Assembly (NCBI RefSeq): GCF_947648125.1
Contig: NZ_CANSMR010000013.1
Location: 62,001-126,000, forward strand
DNA length: 64,000 nucleotides
Direction: 5' to 3'
From: an uncultured Bradyrhizobium sp.
GTDB taxonomy: Bacteria; Pseudomonadota; Alphaproteobacteria; Rhizobiales; Xanthobacteraceae
Part shown: positions 24,103 to 33,878 of the stretch, one piece after another
Layout of the letters: each line of letters starts with the position of its first letter
Numbering within the stretch: position 1 is the stretch's first letter
Notes under the pieces: generated by a model
What the model saw: the letters and a program-made list of their open reading frames with translations, nothing else
Databases searched by the model: none
Told to the model about the DNA's origin: nothing
Made by a program: the position numbers and the translations under genes

Positions 24103-26685
24103 ATGACCGAGCCGAGCAAACTGCCCCATCACGGCGTTCCCGAGCACCAGCCGGTGGCTGGCGGCATCGCTGCGCGTGCGCGGGCTGCGGCGGGCGCTCC
24201 GCAATATCTCAACGGCCTCAATCCGGAGCAGCGCGAGGCGGTCGAGACGCTCGACGGCCCCGTGCTGGTGCTTGCCGGCGCCGGCACCGGCAAGACCCGG
24301 GTGCTCACCACGCGCATCGCGCATATCCTGAGCCAGGGCCGCGCGCGGCCGCAGGAAATCCTGTCGGTGACCTTCACCAACAAGGCGGCGCGCGAGATGA
24401 AGCTGCGGCTCGGCCAGATGCTGGGCCAGGCGGTCGAGGGCATGCCGTGGCTCGGCACTTTCCACTCGATCGGCGGCCGCATCCTGCGCATCCATGCCGA
24501 GTTGGTGCAGCTCAAATCCAACTTTACGGTGCTCGACGTCGACGACCAGGTGCGGCTGCTGAAGCAACTGCTGCAGGCCGAGAACATCGACGACAAGCGC
24601 TGGCCGGCACGGATGCTGGCCGGCCTGATCGACAGCTGGAAGAACCGCGGGCTGTCGCCGTCGCAGGTGCCTGCGGGCGAAGCCGCCTCGTTCGGCAACG
24701 GCAAGGGCGGCAAGATCTACGCGACCTATCAGGAGCGGCTGAAGATCCTCAACGCGGCCGATTTCGGCGACCTCCTGCTCGAGAACATCAGGCTGTTCCG
24801 CGAAAATCCTGACGTGCTGCGGCAGTACCAGAACCGCTTCAAGTTCATCCTGGTCGACGAATATCAGGACACCAACGTCGCGCAGTATCTGTGGCTGCGG
24901 CTGCTGTCGCAGGCGCCGTCGCGGCCGGGGCGATCGCTCGCGGATGTCATTCCGGGCGACATCACCTCTCCCGTCATTCCGGGACGCCTCGACGAGGCGA
25001 ACCCGGAATCTCGAGATAGTGAGGACTCATCTCGAGATTCCGGGTCTGCGCCTGCGGCGCATCCCGGAATGACGGAGAATGCGGCCCCACTGAAAAACAT
25101 CTGCTGCGTCGGCGACGACGACCAGTCGATCTATGGCTGGCGCGGCGCCGAGGTCGACAACATCCTGCGCTTCGACCACGATTTTCCCGGCGCCAAGGTC
25201 ATCCGTCTCGAGCGCAATTACCGCTCCACCGGCCACATCCTGGCCGCGGCCTCGCATCTGATCGCGCACAATGAGGGCCGGCTCGGCAAGACACTGCGCA
25301 CCGAGGATGTCGACGGCGAGAAGGTCACCGTCACTGGCTCCTGGGATTCGGAAGAGGAAGCGCGCGCGATCGGCGAAGAGCTCGAGGAGCTGCAGCGCTC
25401 AGGTGAAAACCTCAACAACGTCGCCATCCTGGTCCGTGCCTCGTTCCAGATGCGCGAGTTCGAAGACCGCTTCGTCACGCTCGGCCTGCCCTACCGCGTG
25501 ATCGGCGGTCCGCGATTCTATGAGCGCGCCGAGATCCGCGATGCGCTGGCATACTTGCGCACCATCAATTCGCCGGCCGACGATCTCGCTTTCGAGCGCA
25601 TCGTCAACGTGCCCAAGCGGGGGCTCGGCGATGCCACCGTGCAGCTGCTGCACGACCATGCCCGCAAGCGCCGCATTCCGCTGTTCGAGGCGGCGCGCGC
25701 CGTGGTCGAGACCGACGAGCTGAAGCCGAAGGCGCGCGGATCGTTGCGCGATCTGGTCATGCATTTCGACCGCTGGCGCACCCAGCGCGAGGTCACCTCG
25801 CATACCGAGCTCGCCGAGATCGTGCTTGACGAGAGCGGCTACACCGAGATGTGGCAGAAGGACCGCTCGGCGGACGCCGCGGGCCGGCTGGACAACCTCA
25901 AGGAACTGGTGCGTTCGATGGAGGAATTCGAGAACCTGCAAGGGTTTCTCGAACATATCTCGCTGGTGATGGACCGCGACGGCGAGGCCGGCGACGAAGC
26001 CGTGTCGCTGATGACGCTGCATTCGGCCAAGGGCCTCGAATTCGACAACGTGTTCCTGCCGGGCTGGGAGGAAGGCCTGTTTCCGAGCCAGCGCACGCTG
26101 GACGAACAGGGCCGCGCCGGGCTCGAGGAGGAGCGCCGCCTCGCCCATGTCGGGCTGACCCGCGCCCGCCGCCGCGCAAAAATCTATTTCGCCACCAACC
26201 GCCGCATCCATGGCACCTGGTCGACCACGATCCCGTCGCGCTTCCTCGACGAGCTGCCGGCGCACAATGTCGAGATCACCGAATCCAAGGGCGGATCGGG
26301 CTGGGGCGGCAGCGGCGGCTATGGCGCCTCACGCTTCGACAACCTCGAATCATTCGGCTCGAGCTATTCGACCCCGGGCTGGCAGCGCGCCCAGGCCAAC
26401 CGCAACCGCGGCGGCGGGGGGCGTAGCGGCGGCGGCTTCGAGGAGCGGCAGTCGTCGTTTTCCTCCGATAGCTTCAGCCGCAGCAAGCGCGGCCCCATGG
26501 TGATCGAGGGCGAGCTGGTGGCGAAGTCCACGGGCACGACGTCGGAATTTTCGCTTGATGACCGGGTGTTTCACCAGAAATTCGGCTACGGCCATGTGGT
26601 GAAGATCGACGGCAACAAGCTGACCATCGCCTTCGAAAAGGCCGGCGAGAAGAAGGTGGTCGACAGCTTTGTGGAACGGGCGTGA
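24103..26685 (+). CDS. UvrD/PcrA-family ATP-dependent DNA helicase with an in-frame repeat insertion
   Basis: The 860-residue product is a superfamily 1A helicase. Visible motifs: Walker A GAGTGKTR (about residue 59), TFTNKAAREMK, Walker B DEYQDTN (about residue 252), GDDDQSIYGWRGAE, RLERNYRS, VSLMTLHSAKGLEFDNVF and EEERRLAHVGLTRAR. The C-terminus has a Gly/Ser-rich linker and a KIDGNKLTIAFEKAGEKKV tail like PcrA. About residues 283-326, between Walker B and GDDDQS, form an extra segment encoded mainly by a palindromic repeat (24972-25074). The helicase unwinds DNA in repair and replication restart. An in-frame start at 23956 is less likely. No other UvrD paralogue is visible in the window. 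Confidence 0.92.
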   Translation: MTEPSKLPHHGVPEHQPVAGGIAARARAAAGAPQYLNGLNPEQREAVETLDGPVLVLAGAGTGKTRVLTTRIAHILSQGRARPQEILSVTFTNKAAREMKLRLGQMLGQAVEGMPWLGTFHSIGGRILRIHAELVQLKSNFTVLDVDDQVRLLKQLLQAENIDDKRWPARMLAGLIDSWKNRGLSPSQVPAGEAASFGNGKGGKIYATYQERLKILNAADFGDLLLENIRLFRENPDVLRQYQNRFKFILVDEYQDTNVAQYLWLRLLSQAPSRPGRSLADVIPGDITSPVIPGRLDEANPESRDSEDSSRDSGSAPAAHPGMTENAAPLKNICCVGDDDQSIYGWRGAEVDNILRFDHDFPGAKVIRLERNYRSTGHILAAASHLIAHNEGRLGKTLRTEDVDGEKVTVTGSWDSEEEARAIGEELEELQRSGENLNNVAILVRASFQMREFEDRFVTLGLPYRVIGGPRFYERAEIRDALAYLRTINSPADDLAFERIVNVPKRGLGDATVQLLHDHARKRRIPLFEAARAVVETDELKPKARGSLRDLVMHFDRWRTQREVTSHTELAEIVLDESGYTEMWQKDRSADAAGRLDNLKELVRSMEEFENLQGFLEHISLVMDRDGEAGDEAVSLMTLHSAKGLEFDNVFLPGWEEGLFPSQRTLDEQGRAGLEEERRLAHVGLTRARRRAKIYFATNRRIHGTWSTTIPSRFLDELPAHNVEITESKGGSGWGGSGGYGASRFDNLESFGSSYSTPGWQRAQANRNRGGGGRSGGGFEERQSSFSSDSFSRSKRGPMVIEGELVAKSTGTTSEFSLDDRVFHQKFGYGHVVKIDGNKLTIAFEKAGEKKVVDSFVERA
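24972..25074. repeat. 103-bp palindromic element inserted in frame within the helicase gene
   Basis: Outer arms of 13 bp (CGTCATTCCGGGA, 24972-24984; complement 25062-25074) and inner arms of 16 bp (CCCGGAATCTCGAGAT, 25002-25017; complement 25029-25044) share one centre of symmetry at 25023. The frame stays open and encodes a Pro/Ser/Arg-rich peptide. A partial copy of the outer arm (GTCATTCCGGG) also lies just before it, at about 24947-24957. Confidence 0.85.
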
Positions 26686-26774
26686 CATAGCGGCCTTGCT
26701 TGGCGGCTTTCCTTGGCGGCCTTCTCTGTTCGTAGCCCTTGACCATTGCTGATTTCACGGGTTGAGATGGCCCC

Positions 26775-27188
26775 ATGGTCCGGGGTGGGTTTTTTCTTTT
26801 TGTCATCGCGCTCACTGCGCCGTCGCTGGCGGTCGCAGAGACGATCAGCTTTGGCGATTCCGCAGCGCAGCTCGCCAAGGCCTGCGGCGCCGACATCACC
26901 GCCAACTGCCGCGGCGTCAATCTCGACTCCAACCGCCTCAAGGAATGCCTGTCGCGCAACCGCGACGTGATATCGCCGCAGTGCAAGGAGAGCTATTTCT
27001 CCACCCTCGATGCGATTCAGAAGCGGATCGCGGCGCGCGTGACCGTTGCCAACGTATGCACCCGCGAGATCGTCAAGGTCTGCGGCGGCTCGACCAAGGA
27101 GACCAGCAAATCGGTGCCCTGCCTCGTCGGCGCCAAGGGCCTCAGCCGCAATTGCGCCCAGGCGATCAATGACGCGGGGTATCAATGA
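26775..27188 (+). CDS. Secreted cysteine-rich repeat protein (GLG1-like)
   Basis: The 137-residue product has a signal peptide (cleavage near SLAVA) and a mature domain with six cysteines (KAC, NC, EC, QC, VC/VC and PC/NC patterns). It resembles the cysteine-rich repeat of GLG1-like proteins found in many bacterial secreted proteins (ACGADITANCRGV, LKECLSRNRDVISPQC). No enzymatic motif is visible. It overlaps the OmpA-like gene by 4 bases (ATGA), which implies a joint role in the cell envelope. Confidence 0.75.
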   Translation: MVRGGFFLFVIALTAPSLAVAETISFGDSAAQLAKACGADITANCRGVNLDSNRLKECLSRNRDVISPQCKESYFSTLDAIQKRIAARVTVANVCTREIVKVCGGSTKETSKSVPCLVGAKGLSRNCAQAINDAGYQ

Positions 27189-27877
27189 TGCGCCTGACGA
27201 CGCGAGGCTTGCGCGATCTTGGCCTTTTGGGCGTGCTTGGCACGCTGGTCTTGCTGGCGATGCCGCTTGCGCCAGCTCAGGCGCAAACCGCCATCACGCG
27301 CGACGACGTCATCGCCAAGCTGAATCACTACGAAACGGACGCAACGATCGACGTCCCCGCATTGCGCCAGCAAGTGCTCGAACGATCGCGGTCGCGATCG
27401 AAGAACGAGCCGCCGCCGCAAAAGCGCCCGCCGATCGCCCCCGACCTGACCAACCTGCCGACATTCAACGCCGACATCCAATTCGACGTCGACACGCCGA
27501 TCGTGCTGCCGGACTCCTACCAGTCCGTCGGGCGCATCGCCGATGCGCTGACGCACTCTTCGCTGCTGCCGTACACGTTCCTGATCGTCGGCCACATCGA
27601 ATCGACCGGACGGCGCGAGAACAACGTGCTGCTGAGCCAGCGCCGCGCCGACGCAATCCGCGACATCCTGGTCAACACCTTCAAGATCACGGCGAAGCGC
27701 CTGCAGTCGGTCGGGCTTGGCGAAGAGCAATTGCTCGACCCCGCCCGCCCCAACGCGCCGGTCAACAACCAGGTGCAGATCATGCTGGTCGGCAAGGTCG
27801 CCGATACCGCGCCGCCCGCGCACCCCGCCCCGGCGGCGGCCGCCAAGAAGCCGGCGAAACCGGCGAAGCGGCACTGA
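27185..27877 (+). CDS. OmpA-family protein
   Basis: The 230-residue product has a signal peptide (LLAMPLAPAQAQ) and a C-terminal OmpA-like domain (about residues 90-205), which binds peptidoglycan. Its core is LIVGHIESTGRRENNVLLSQRRADAIRDILV and RLQSVGLGEEQLLDP. The usual TD of the OmpA signature (GHTD) is replaced by HIES. The C-terminus is an Ala/Pro/Lys tail. Coupling with the Cys-rich protein suggests a small envelope unit. Function beyond cell-wall anchoring is unknown. Confidence 0.85.
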   Translation: MMRLTTRGLRDLGLLGVLGTLVLLAMPLAPAQAQTAITRDDVIAKLNHYETDATIDVPALRQQVLERSRSRSKNEPPPQKRPPIAPDLTNLPTFNADIQFDVDTPIVLPDSYQSVGRIADALTHSSLLPYTFLIVGHIESTGRRENNVLLSQRRADAIRDILVNTFKITAKRLQSVGLGEEQLLDPARPNAPVNNQVQIMLVGKVADTAPPAHPAPAAAAKKPAKPAKRH

Positions 27878-28216
27878 TTGGATTGAATAGCGGGGCGTCG
27901 GAACCGCGTCCCCTCCCGCCCGTATGCGATGGCCCCGGAGCGAAGGGCGCCTCCACGACTTCGGAATACTAGAAGTAGTACCGCTGATTTGCCCGACTGG
28001 TCAAATTGCAATGCCCGCCGCCAGCCGCCGGCTCCTTTGCATGGGGTTGTTTTTGATATTTAGGCAGTGCGCCCCTAAGGCGCGCCGCAGAATAAATTTC
28101 TCCCTCGCCGACCGATTGCAGAACGGACCGTGCGTTCATATCTGGGCTGAACCCGCATCACGCCCCCGCCCGGGCTCCAATCCGCGCGCGCCCTTCCCTC
28201 ACGCTGCCGATCCTCC
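27878..28216. other. Intergenic stretch, possible interspersed repeat, no gene seen
   Basis: This 339-base stretch holds no convincing gene. The part from about 27962 to 28061 (containing GAAGTAGTACCGCTGATTTG and CATGGGGTTGTTTTTGATAT) looks like an interspersed sequence that I have the impression of seeing in many Bradyrhizobium intergenic regions. The rest may contain the promoter of the ABC-2 exporter operon. Confidence 0.5.
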
Positions 28217-29136
<920 letters not shown>

Positions 29137-29140
<4 letters not shown>

Positions 29141-29898
29141 ACTACCGCGCAATCCGGGCGATTTACCTGTTCGAAATGGCGCGCACCTGGCGCACGCTGC
29201 TGCAGAGCATCGTCTCGCCCGTGGTCTCGACCTCGCTGTATTTCGTGGTGTTCGGCGCCGCGATCGGCTCGCGCATCACCGAGGTCGAGGGCGTCAGCTA
29301 CGGCACCTTCATCGTGCCGGGCCTCGTGATGCTGTCGGTGCTGACCCAGAGCATCTCGAACGCCTCGTTCGGCATCTACTTCCCGAAATTCGCCGGCACG
29401 ATCTACGAGATCCTGTCGGCGCCGATCTCCTATTTCGAGATCGTCATCGGCTATGTCGGCGCGGCCGCCACCAAGTCGATCATCCTCGGCCTGATCATCC
29501 TGGCAACCGCGGGACTTTTCGTACCTCTGCATATCCAGCATCCGGTGTGGATGCTGACCTTCCTGGTGCTGACGGCCGTCACCTTCAGCCTGTTCGGCTT
29601 CATCATCGGCATCTGGGCCGACGGCTTCGAGAAGCTGCAGATGATCCCGATGCTGGTGGTGACGCCGCTCACCTTCCTCGGCGGCAGCTTCTACTCAGTG
29701 AACATGCTGCCGTCGGGCTGGCGCACGCTCACGCTGTTCAATCCGGTGGTCTATCTGATCTCCGGCTTCCGCTGGAGCTTCTACGAGATCGCCGATGTTA
29801 GCGTCGGGCTCAGCCTCGGCATGACCGCGGGTTTCCTGATCGCGTGCATGGTGATCGTGGCCTGGATCTTCCGGACCGGCTACCGGCTGAAGAATTGA
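29137..29898 (+). CDS. ABC-2-type transporter permease
   Basis: This 253-residue membrane protein with six segments matches the YadH/ABC-2 family. It has [20 protein letters not shown] and the [31 protein letters not shown] stretch near the C-terminus that is diagnostic of the family. Its ATG overlaps the ATPase stop. It forms the channel of the exporter. Confidence 0.92.
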
Positions 29899-29908
29899 CG
29901 TCGGTCAC

Positions 29909-29997
29909 GTAGCCCGGATGAAGCGCAGCGCAATCCGGGACAGCCTCGCAATTTGGCAGGACCGGCCCCGGATTTCGCTTCGCTCCATCCGGGCTAC
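29909..29997. repeat. Palindromic intergenic element (GTAGCCCGGATG family), copy 2
   Basis: The unit begins GTAGCCCGGATGAAGCGCAG and ends CGCTCCATCCGGGCTAC. It is the same family as the unit at 20777-20863 and again sits between convergent genes. Confidence 0.85.
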
Positions 29998-30011
29998 AGG
30001 TTCTTCCCCAA

Positions 30012-30341
30012 TCAGTAGCAATGAAAATGCCCGTGGCGGTAATAGCCGCGGCAACGGTGGCCACGGCGGTAGCCGCGATCCGGGATACCGAACACGCCCT
30101 TGACCGCGCCCATGGCGCCGCCGACGCCAGCACCGACGGCTCCGCCAACCACACCGCCCACCGGACCGGCGACCCGGTTGCCCTCATGGGCGCCTTCATG
30201 CGCCCCGCGGACGATGCCCTGGGCACGGCCGGCATGGGGGACAGTCACCAGCGCCAAAGCGAGGGCTGCGGCCGCAAGCAGGAGCCGCGCCGAGAGGCCG
30301 GCTGGGACGACGGCCGCGGTCTTAACCTTGGTGTTGTTCAT
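30012..30341 (-). CDS. Glycine-zipper-type small secreted protein
   Basis: The 109-residue product has a hydrophobic leader (LLLAAAALALALVTVPHAGRAQG), then a Gly-rich stretch (GPVGGVVGGAVGAGVGGAMG) like a glycine zipper. The C-terminal tail RRGHRCRGYYRHGHFHCY is rich in His, Cys and Arg and could bind metal. The ATG at 30341 has AAGGAA upstream. A longer frame is possible but its extension is low-complexity. The function is unknown. Confidence 0.65.
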   Translation of the reverse strand: MNNTKVKTAAVVPAGLSARLLLAAAALALALVTVPHAGRAQGIVRGAHEGAHEGNRVAGPVGGVVGGAVGAGVGGAMGAVKGVFGIPDRGYRRGHRCRGYYRHGHFHCY

Positions 30342-30368
30342 CTTGGTTCCTTGGTGCGCGGCGCGAAT

Positions 30369-30406
30369 GCGCCGCCGGGGCGGGATTGCGCCGCCGGGGC
30401 GGGATT
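30369..30406. repeat. Tandem repeat, two copies of a 19-bp unit
   Basis: The unit GCGCCGCCGGGGCGGGATT occurs twice in direct order. It lies upstream of the glycine-zipper gene's start, in the region between it and the L,D-transpeptidase gene. Confidence 0.85.
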
Positions 30407-30637
30407 GTGAAACGCCCATGCGGCCAAATGGTTGCGTAGCGGGCCGTTGTCGCGGCCTGCTCGCGAAAATGTCAGTCCGCCGTGACAGGAGAGCCCGGCT
30501 TCGGCCTTGTTTGCGCCGCGTGCGGGATTAACGATGCACGAGATCCGCGACTGGAACCAAATTCGGATTCCGTGCATATTGGTTGCGGGGACGGAGAGCT
30601 GCTACTGCGATCGGGCCTGGAGGCCAAAGGTAAAAAA

Positions 30638-31435
30638 ATGCGTTCGTTCCTCATTGCATTCACTTCCGTGATGCTTTTCACGGCCGGCGCCGCGCAGGCC
30701 AAGGTCGATATCACCATCGACAAGGACAACCAGCAGATGACCGTCGCGGTCGACGGCGTCGCGCGCTATCACTGGCCGGTCTCGAGCGGCATCCCCTCGC
30801 GCGAAACCCCGAACGGCACCTTCCGCGCCTTCCGTATGGAAGAGGATCACTACTCCAAGGAATTCGACGACGCGCCGATGCCGCACTCGATCTTCTTCAC
30901 CAAGATCGGGCACGCGATCCACGGCACCGACTCGGTGAGCCGCCTCGGCACGCCAGCCTCGCATGGCTGCGTGCGGCTGTCGCGCGACAACGCATCGACG
31001 CTCTACGCCCTGGTCCAGAAGGAAGGCGTGCTCAACACCACGGTGACGCTGACCGGTTCGGCGCAGGTCGCGCTGGCACGCAATCCGCGTGGGCGCAACG
31101 GCACCGCCGTCGCCCGCCGCGTGCCGCAGCAGGACGAGCAGTATGGCACCGCCGCCGCCGGCGACCCGGTCGTCCTGACGCCGCAGCCGCGTGAATATCC
31201 GGCGGCGCAGGCCCGCGTCGACGATGGCTACATCTATCCGGCCGACGGCAGCTCGACCGCGCAACGCTACCCGGCGCCGCCGTCAAGCCGCCGCGTCTAC
31301 GACGCGCAGGCCTATGGCCAGCAACAATACTACGGCAACCAGGGCTACGCGGCGGCGCCGCAAGGCACCTATCAGCCGCGATCGTACTACCAGCAGCAGC
31401 AGCGCGGCTTCTACGGCAACAACTATCAGGACTGA
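30638..31435 (+). CDS. L,D-transpeptidase (YkuD family) with a Gln/Tyr-rich tail
   Basis: The 265-residue product has a signal peptide (cleavage near GAAQA, residue 21). A YkuD domain at about residues 22-145 contains the catalytic SHGCVRL (H109, C111) and the His-rich region GHAIHGT (about 91-97). It makes 3-3 peptidoglycan crosslinks or attaches proteins to the wall. About residues 160-265 are a low-complexity tail (Pro, Tyr, Gln and Ser), typical of some rhizobial members. The ATG at 30638 is preferred because AAAGG lies upstream. An in-frame start at 30482 would put the signal peptide in the middle. Confidence 0.9.
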   Translation: MRSFLIAFTSVMLFTAGAAQAKVDITIDKDNQQMTVAVDGVARYHWPVSSGIPSRETPNGTFRAFRMEEDHYSKEFDDAPMPHSIFFTKIGHAIHGTDSVSRLGTPASHGCVRLSRDNASTLYALVQKEGVLNTTVTLTGSAQVALARNPRGRNGTAVARRVPQQDEQYGTAAAGDPVVLTPQPREYPAAQARVDDGYIYPADGSSTAQRYPAPPSSRRVYDAQAYGQQQYYGNQGYAAAPQGTYQPRSYYQQQQRGFYGNNYQD

Positions 31436-31696
31436 GACGCGCAATCTCCTGATCCACTGACGGCGCCACAGCACTCGCGCCGTCAGCTCACAGCCCCCTC
31501 ACCCGCTTGTGACCGTCGCAAATGGCCCGCGACGTCGTGCGCCGTGGCCCGTCGTCGCGCTGTCATCTGATTGTAAAATTACCCCGATATTCGGCGGCAA
31601 GAGCGCCCGCCTGGCCCCTGGAGGCCGATTCACGCGGAATGCCCGATGAAACCAGGGCGAGAAGCGCGGGTCGCGTAGTCAATATCAGAGGTCGAC

Positions 31697-32545
31697 ATGA
31701 AACGGGGCATCATTGTCCTTTGCCTGTGCATCGTGGCGATGGCCGGCTATTTCACGACGGACAGGTGGGCCATCCGTCACACGACGCTGACGTTCCACGA
31801 CGTCCTGCGCGACGACCGCAACGTCACGGTCGAGGTCGCGGTCCGGCGCGACCGGCAAATGCAGGCGATGGCCGAGATGATCGAGCTGCCGGTCGCGATC
31901 CTGAGCCACGGCAACACCGTCAGGAACACCGAGTACTCGTTCCTCACCAATGTGTTCGCGTCACGCGGCTACCTCGTGGTCAGCATCCAGCATGATCTCG
32001 ACAGCGATGCACCGATGGTGACCAAGGTCGGCGAGGAATATGTCGGCCGCCGCATGCAATACAATCGCGGCGCCTTCAACATCATGTACGCGATCGACGA
32101 GCTGAAGAAACTCTATCCGAACGCAAACTTTCGCGCGCTGACCTTGATCGGCCACTCCAACGGAGGCGACATCTCGATGTTCTTCGCCAAGCAGCATCCT
32201 GACCTCGTCAAGAAGGTCGTGACGCTGGACAATCTGCGCGTCCCCTTCATCACCGACAGCAAAATCAAGATCCTGTCGTTCCGCTCCAGAGATCCGGTGT
32301 TCAAGGCCGATCCGGGCGTCGTGCCTGACGACGAGACCTGCGCGAGACTCGGCATCAAGGTGGTCAGAACCGAATTCCAGCACAACGACCTCAGCGACCG
32401 CGGCCCCGACAGCGCGAAATCGTCGATCCAGGCGGGCGTGGAGCAATTCCTCGACGAGGACGCCGGCGAGAGCGCGCGGACGATGCCCCTGCTCGCTGCT
32501 TCGGCGTCCACGTCTGCGAACGCAACGCCGGCAGAGAAGAAATAG
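31697..32545 (+). CDS. Alpha/beta-hydrolase-like protein with a membrane leader
   Basis: The 282-residue product has an N-terminal hydrophobic segment (IIVLCLCIVAMAGYFTT). It then has an alpha/beta hydrolase core with the oxyanion strand LPVAILSHGNT and the nucleophile elbow GHSNGG (S154). D in the VTLDNLRVPF or SRDPVF region and H near FQHNDLSDRG (the ...QHNDLSD motif) are likely acid and base. It is probably a periplasmic or membrane-bound esterase or lipase; the substrate is unknown. The C-terminus is Ser/Ala-rich. GAGGTCGAC precedes the ATG. Confidence 0.78.
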   Translation: MKRGIIVLCLCIVAMAGYFTTDRWAIRHTTLTFHDVLRDDRNVTVEVAVRRDRQMQAMAEMIELPVAILSHGNTVRNTEYSFLTNVFASRGYLVVSIQHDLDSDAPMVTKVGEEYVGRRMQYNRGAFNIMYAIDELKKLYPNANFRALTLIGHSNGGDISMFFAKQHPDLVKKVVTLDNLRVPFITDSKIKILSFRSRDPVFKADPGVVPDDETCARLGIKVVRTEFQHNDLSDRGPDSAKSSIQAGVEQFLDEDAGESARTMPLLAASASTSANATPAEKK

Positions 32546-32595
32546 CTTCTCAAAGTGACGTGGAGCTGGCGCGCTCCAGCGCGACCACACAGCAC

Positions 32596-33153
32596 CTATG
32601 CGTGCGCGCTACGCCAGGCCAGGGCGGCGAGCCAGATTGCGGACAGCATGAAGTAAAACGCACCGAACCCCGCATAGGGAGCGACGTCGAGGATAGTCGG
32701 CGCAACGGTGCCGATGGATCGGCTGATCATGTAACCGCCGGCGAGGGCCGACTGCGCGCCACTCAGGATCATTGCCCATTGCGCACCATACTGACGCCAG
32801 CGCCCCACGCCCGTGTACAGTTGCAGCAGACCCGAAAGGATCGCCCAAACCCCGAACACGGCAAGGACGGCATAGGTGCTGTGGCTGACCGCCGCAAACA
32901 CGGCGAGCGCAGTTACCGTGCTGACCACGACATTCAATGCCTGGGATGGGCTGGCCTTCAGGCCGCCGTTGACCCGGGCGTCAGCCAGATTGGCGAGGGC
33001 GTCCCATGCTGGATAGATCACGAGCAAAAACGCGGCGGCGCCGGGTTGCCCGCTGAACAGGACAGCGGCGGCAACCCAGGCGATCGAGAATATGCCGCGC
33101 CCGAGATAATAGGACCGCAGCCAGGCGGATTGGGTCGAAGGGTGGCTTTGCAT
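32596..33153 (-). CDS. Small integral membrane protein (HdeD/DUF308-like)
   Basis: The 185-residue product has about six membrane segments (for example FSIAWVAAAVLFSG, ALAVFAAVSHSTYAVLAVFGVWAILSGLLQL, ILSGAQSALAGGYMI). The layout of paired helices with conserved G and W resembles HdeD/DUF308 proteins, though the assignment is not certain. It is divergent from a TetR gene at 33291. Near-palindromic sites in the intergenic region suggest TetR control. GAGGAG lies upstream of the ATG. Confidence 0.7.
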   Translation of the reverse strand: MQSHPSTQSAWLRSYYLGRGIFSIAWVAAAVLFSGQPGAAAFLLVIYPAWDALANLADARVNGGLKASPSQALNVVVSTVTALAVFAAVSHSTYAVLAVFGVWAILSGLLQLYTGVGRWRQYGAQWAMILSGAQSALAGGYMISRSIGTVAPTILDVAPYAGFGAFYFMLSAIWLAALAWRSAHA

Positions 33154-33171
33154 TAACAGGCTCCTCGTTTA

Positions 33172-33191
33172 CCTTCCTACTAGTAGGGAGG
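33172..33191. promoter_or_regulatory. Near-perfect 20-bp palindrome, probable TetR operator 1
   Basis: CCTTCCTACTAGTAGGGAGG is symmetric apart from one base pair. It sits just upstream of the membrane-protein start and shares the TACCTTCC and AGTAGG halves with the site at 33264-33283. Confidence 0.65.
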
Positions 33192-33263
33192 CTGCTCTTT
33201 TAAGTCAATCCGATGCCCGGACACCTTCTTGTGTGGGACGGAAGAGCTGGACTAGGTTGACAA

Positions 33264-33283
33264 CTTACCTACTGGAAGGTAGG
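33264..33283. promoter_or_regulatory. Probable TetR operator 2
   Basis: CTTACCTACTGGAAGGTAGG is an imperfect inverted repeat 8 bases upstream of the TetR ATG and follows a TTGACA at 33257. Its reverse complement shares TACCTTCC and AGTAGG with site 1. Confidence 0.6.
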
Positions 33284-33290
33284 CGCCGGT

Positions 33291-33878
33291 ATGGGATCAA
33301 TGAGTTCGACATCGGAAAAAATCCTCGACGTCGCGCAGTCTCTCATCGTCGCAGGAGGCTACAACGCGTTCAGCTACGCCGACATCTCGGATGCGATCGG
33401 CATCAGGAAGGCGAGCATTCACCATCACTTCCCGACAAAGGCCGAACTGGTCTCGGTGCTGGTGGATCGCTACAGGCGACAGGCGGAACTGGGCCTGAGG
33501 TCTCTCCAGGAGCAATTCGCGAGCCCGGCCGAACAACTGCAGTCTTATCTGAACTTCTGGCAGACGTGCATTCGGGATGCCTCGCTGCCCTTCTGCGTCT
33601 GCGCGATGCTTGCCGGCGAGATGCCGATGTTGCCCGAAGAGGTCGCATCGCGCGTCCGGGCCCATTTCCATGGTCTCGCGACATGGCTTGCGTCGGTGCT
33701 GAAGGCCGGTGCAGAGCAGCACCTGTTCCGGTTGGACAATCGGCCGGAAGACGAGGCGCAAATGCTGATGGCGTCGGTTCACGGAGCTATGCTCTCTGCG
33801 CGGGCTTTCAACGACCCCGAACTGTTCACCGCGATCGTCAGCTCCCAGATCGCGAAGCTGCTGGTAGCCGACCGCTAG
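33291..33878 (+). CDS. TetR/AcrR-family transcriptional regulator
   Basis: This is a 195-residue regulator. The HTH is at about residues 8-58 (KILDVAQSLIVAGGYNAFSYADISDAIGIRKASIHHHFPTK) and is typical TetR. The ligand domain follows, with FCVCAMLAGEM. A second start at 33300 is possible. Divergence from the membrane protein and two matching operator-like sites suggest that it represses itself and its neighbour. Confidence 0.9.
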   Translation: MGSMSSTSEKILDVAQSLIVAGGYNAFSYADISDAIGIRKASIHHHFPTKAELVSVLVDRYRRQAELGLRSLQEQFASPAEQLQSYLNFWQTCIRDASLPFCVCAMLAGEMPMLPEEVASRVRAHFHGLATWLASVLKAGAEQHLFRLDNRPEDEAQMLMASVHGAMLSARAFNDPELFTAIVSSQIAKLLVADR

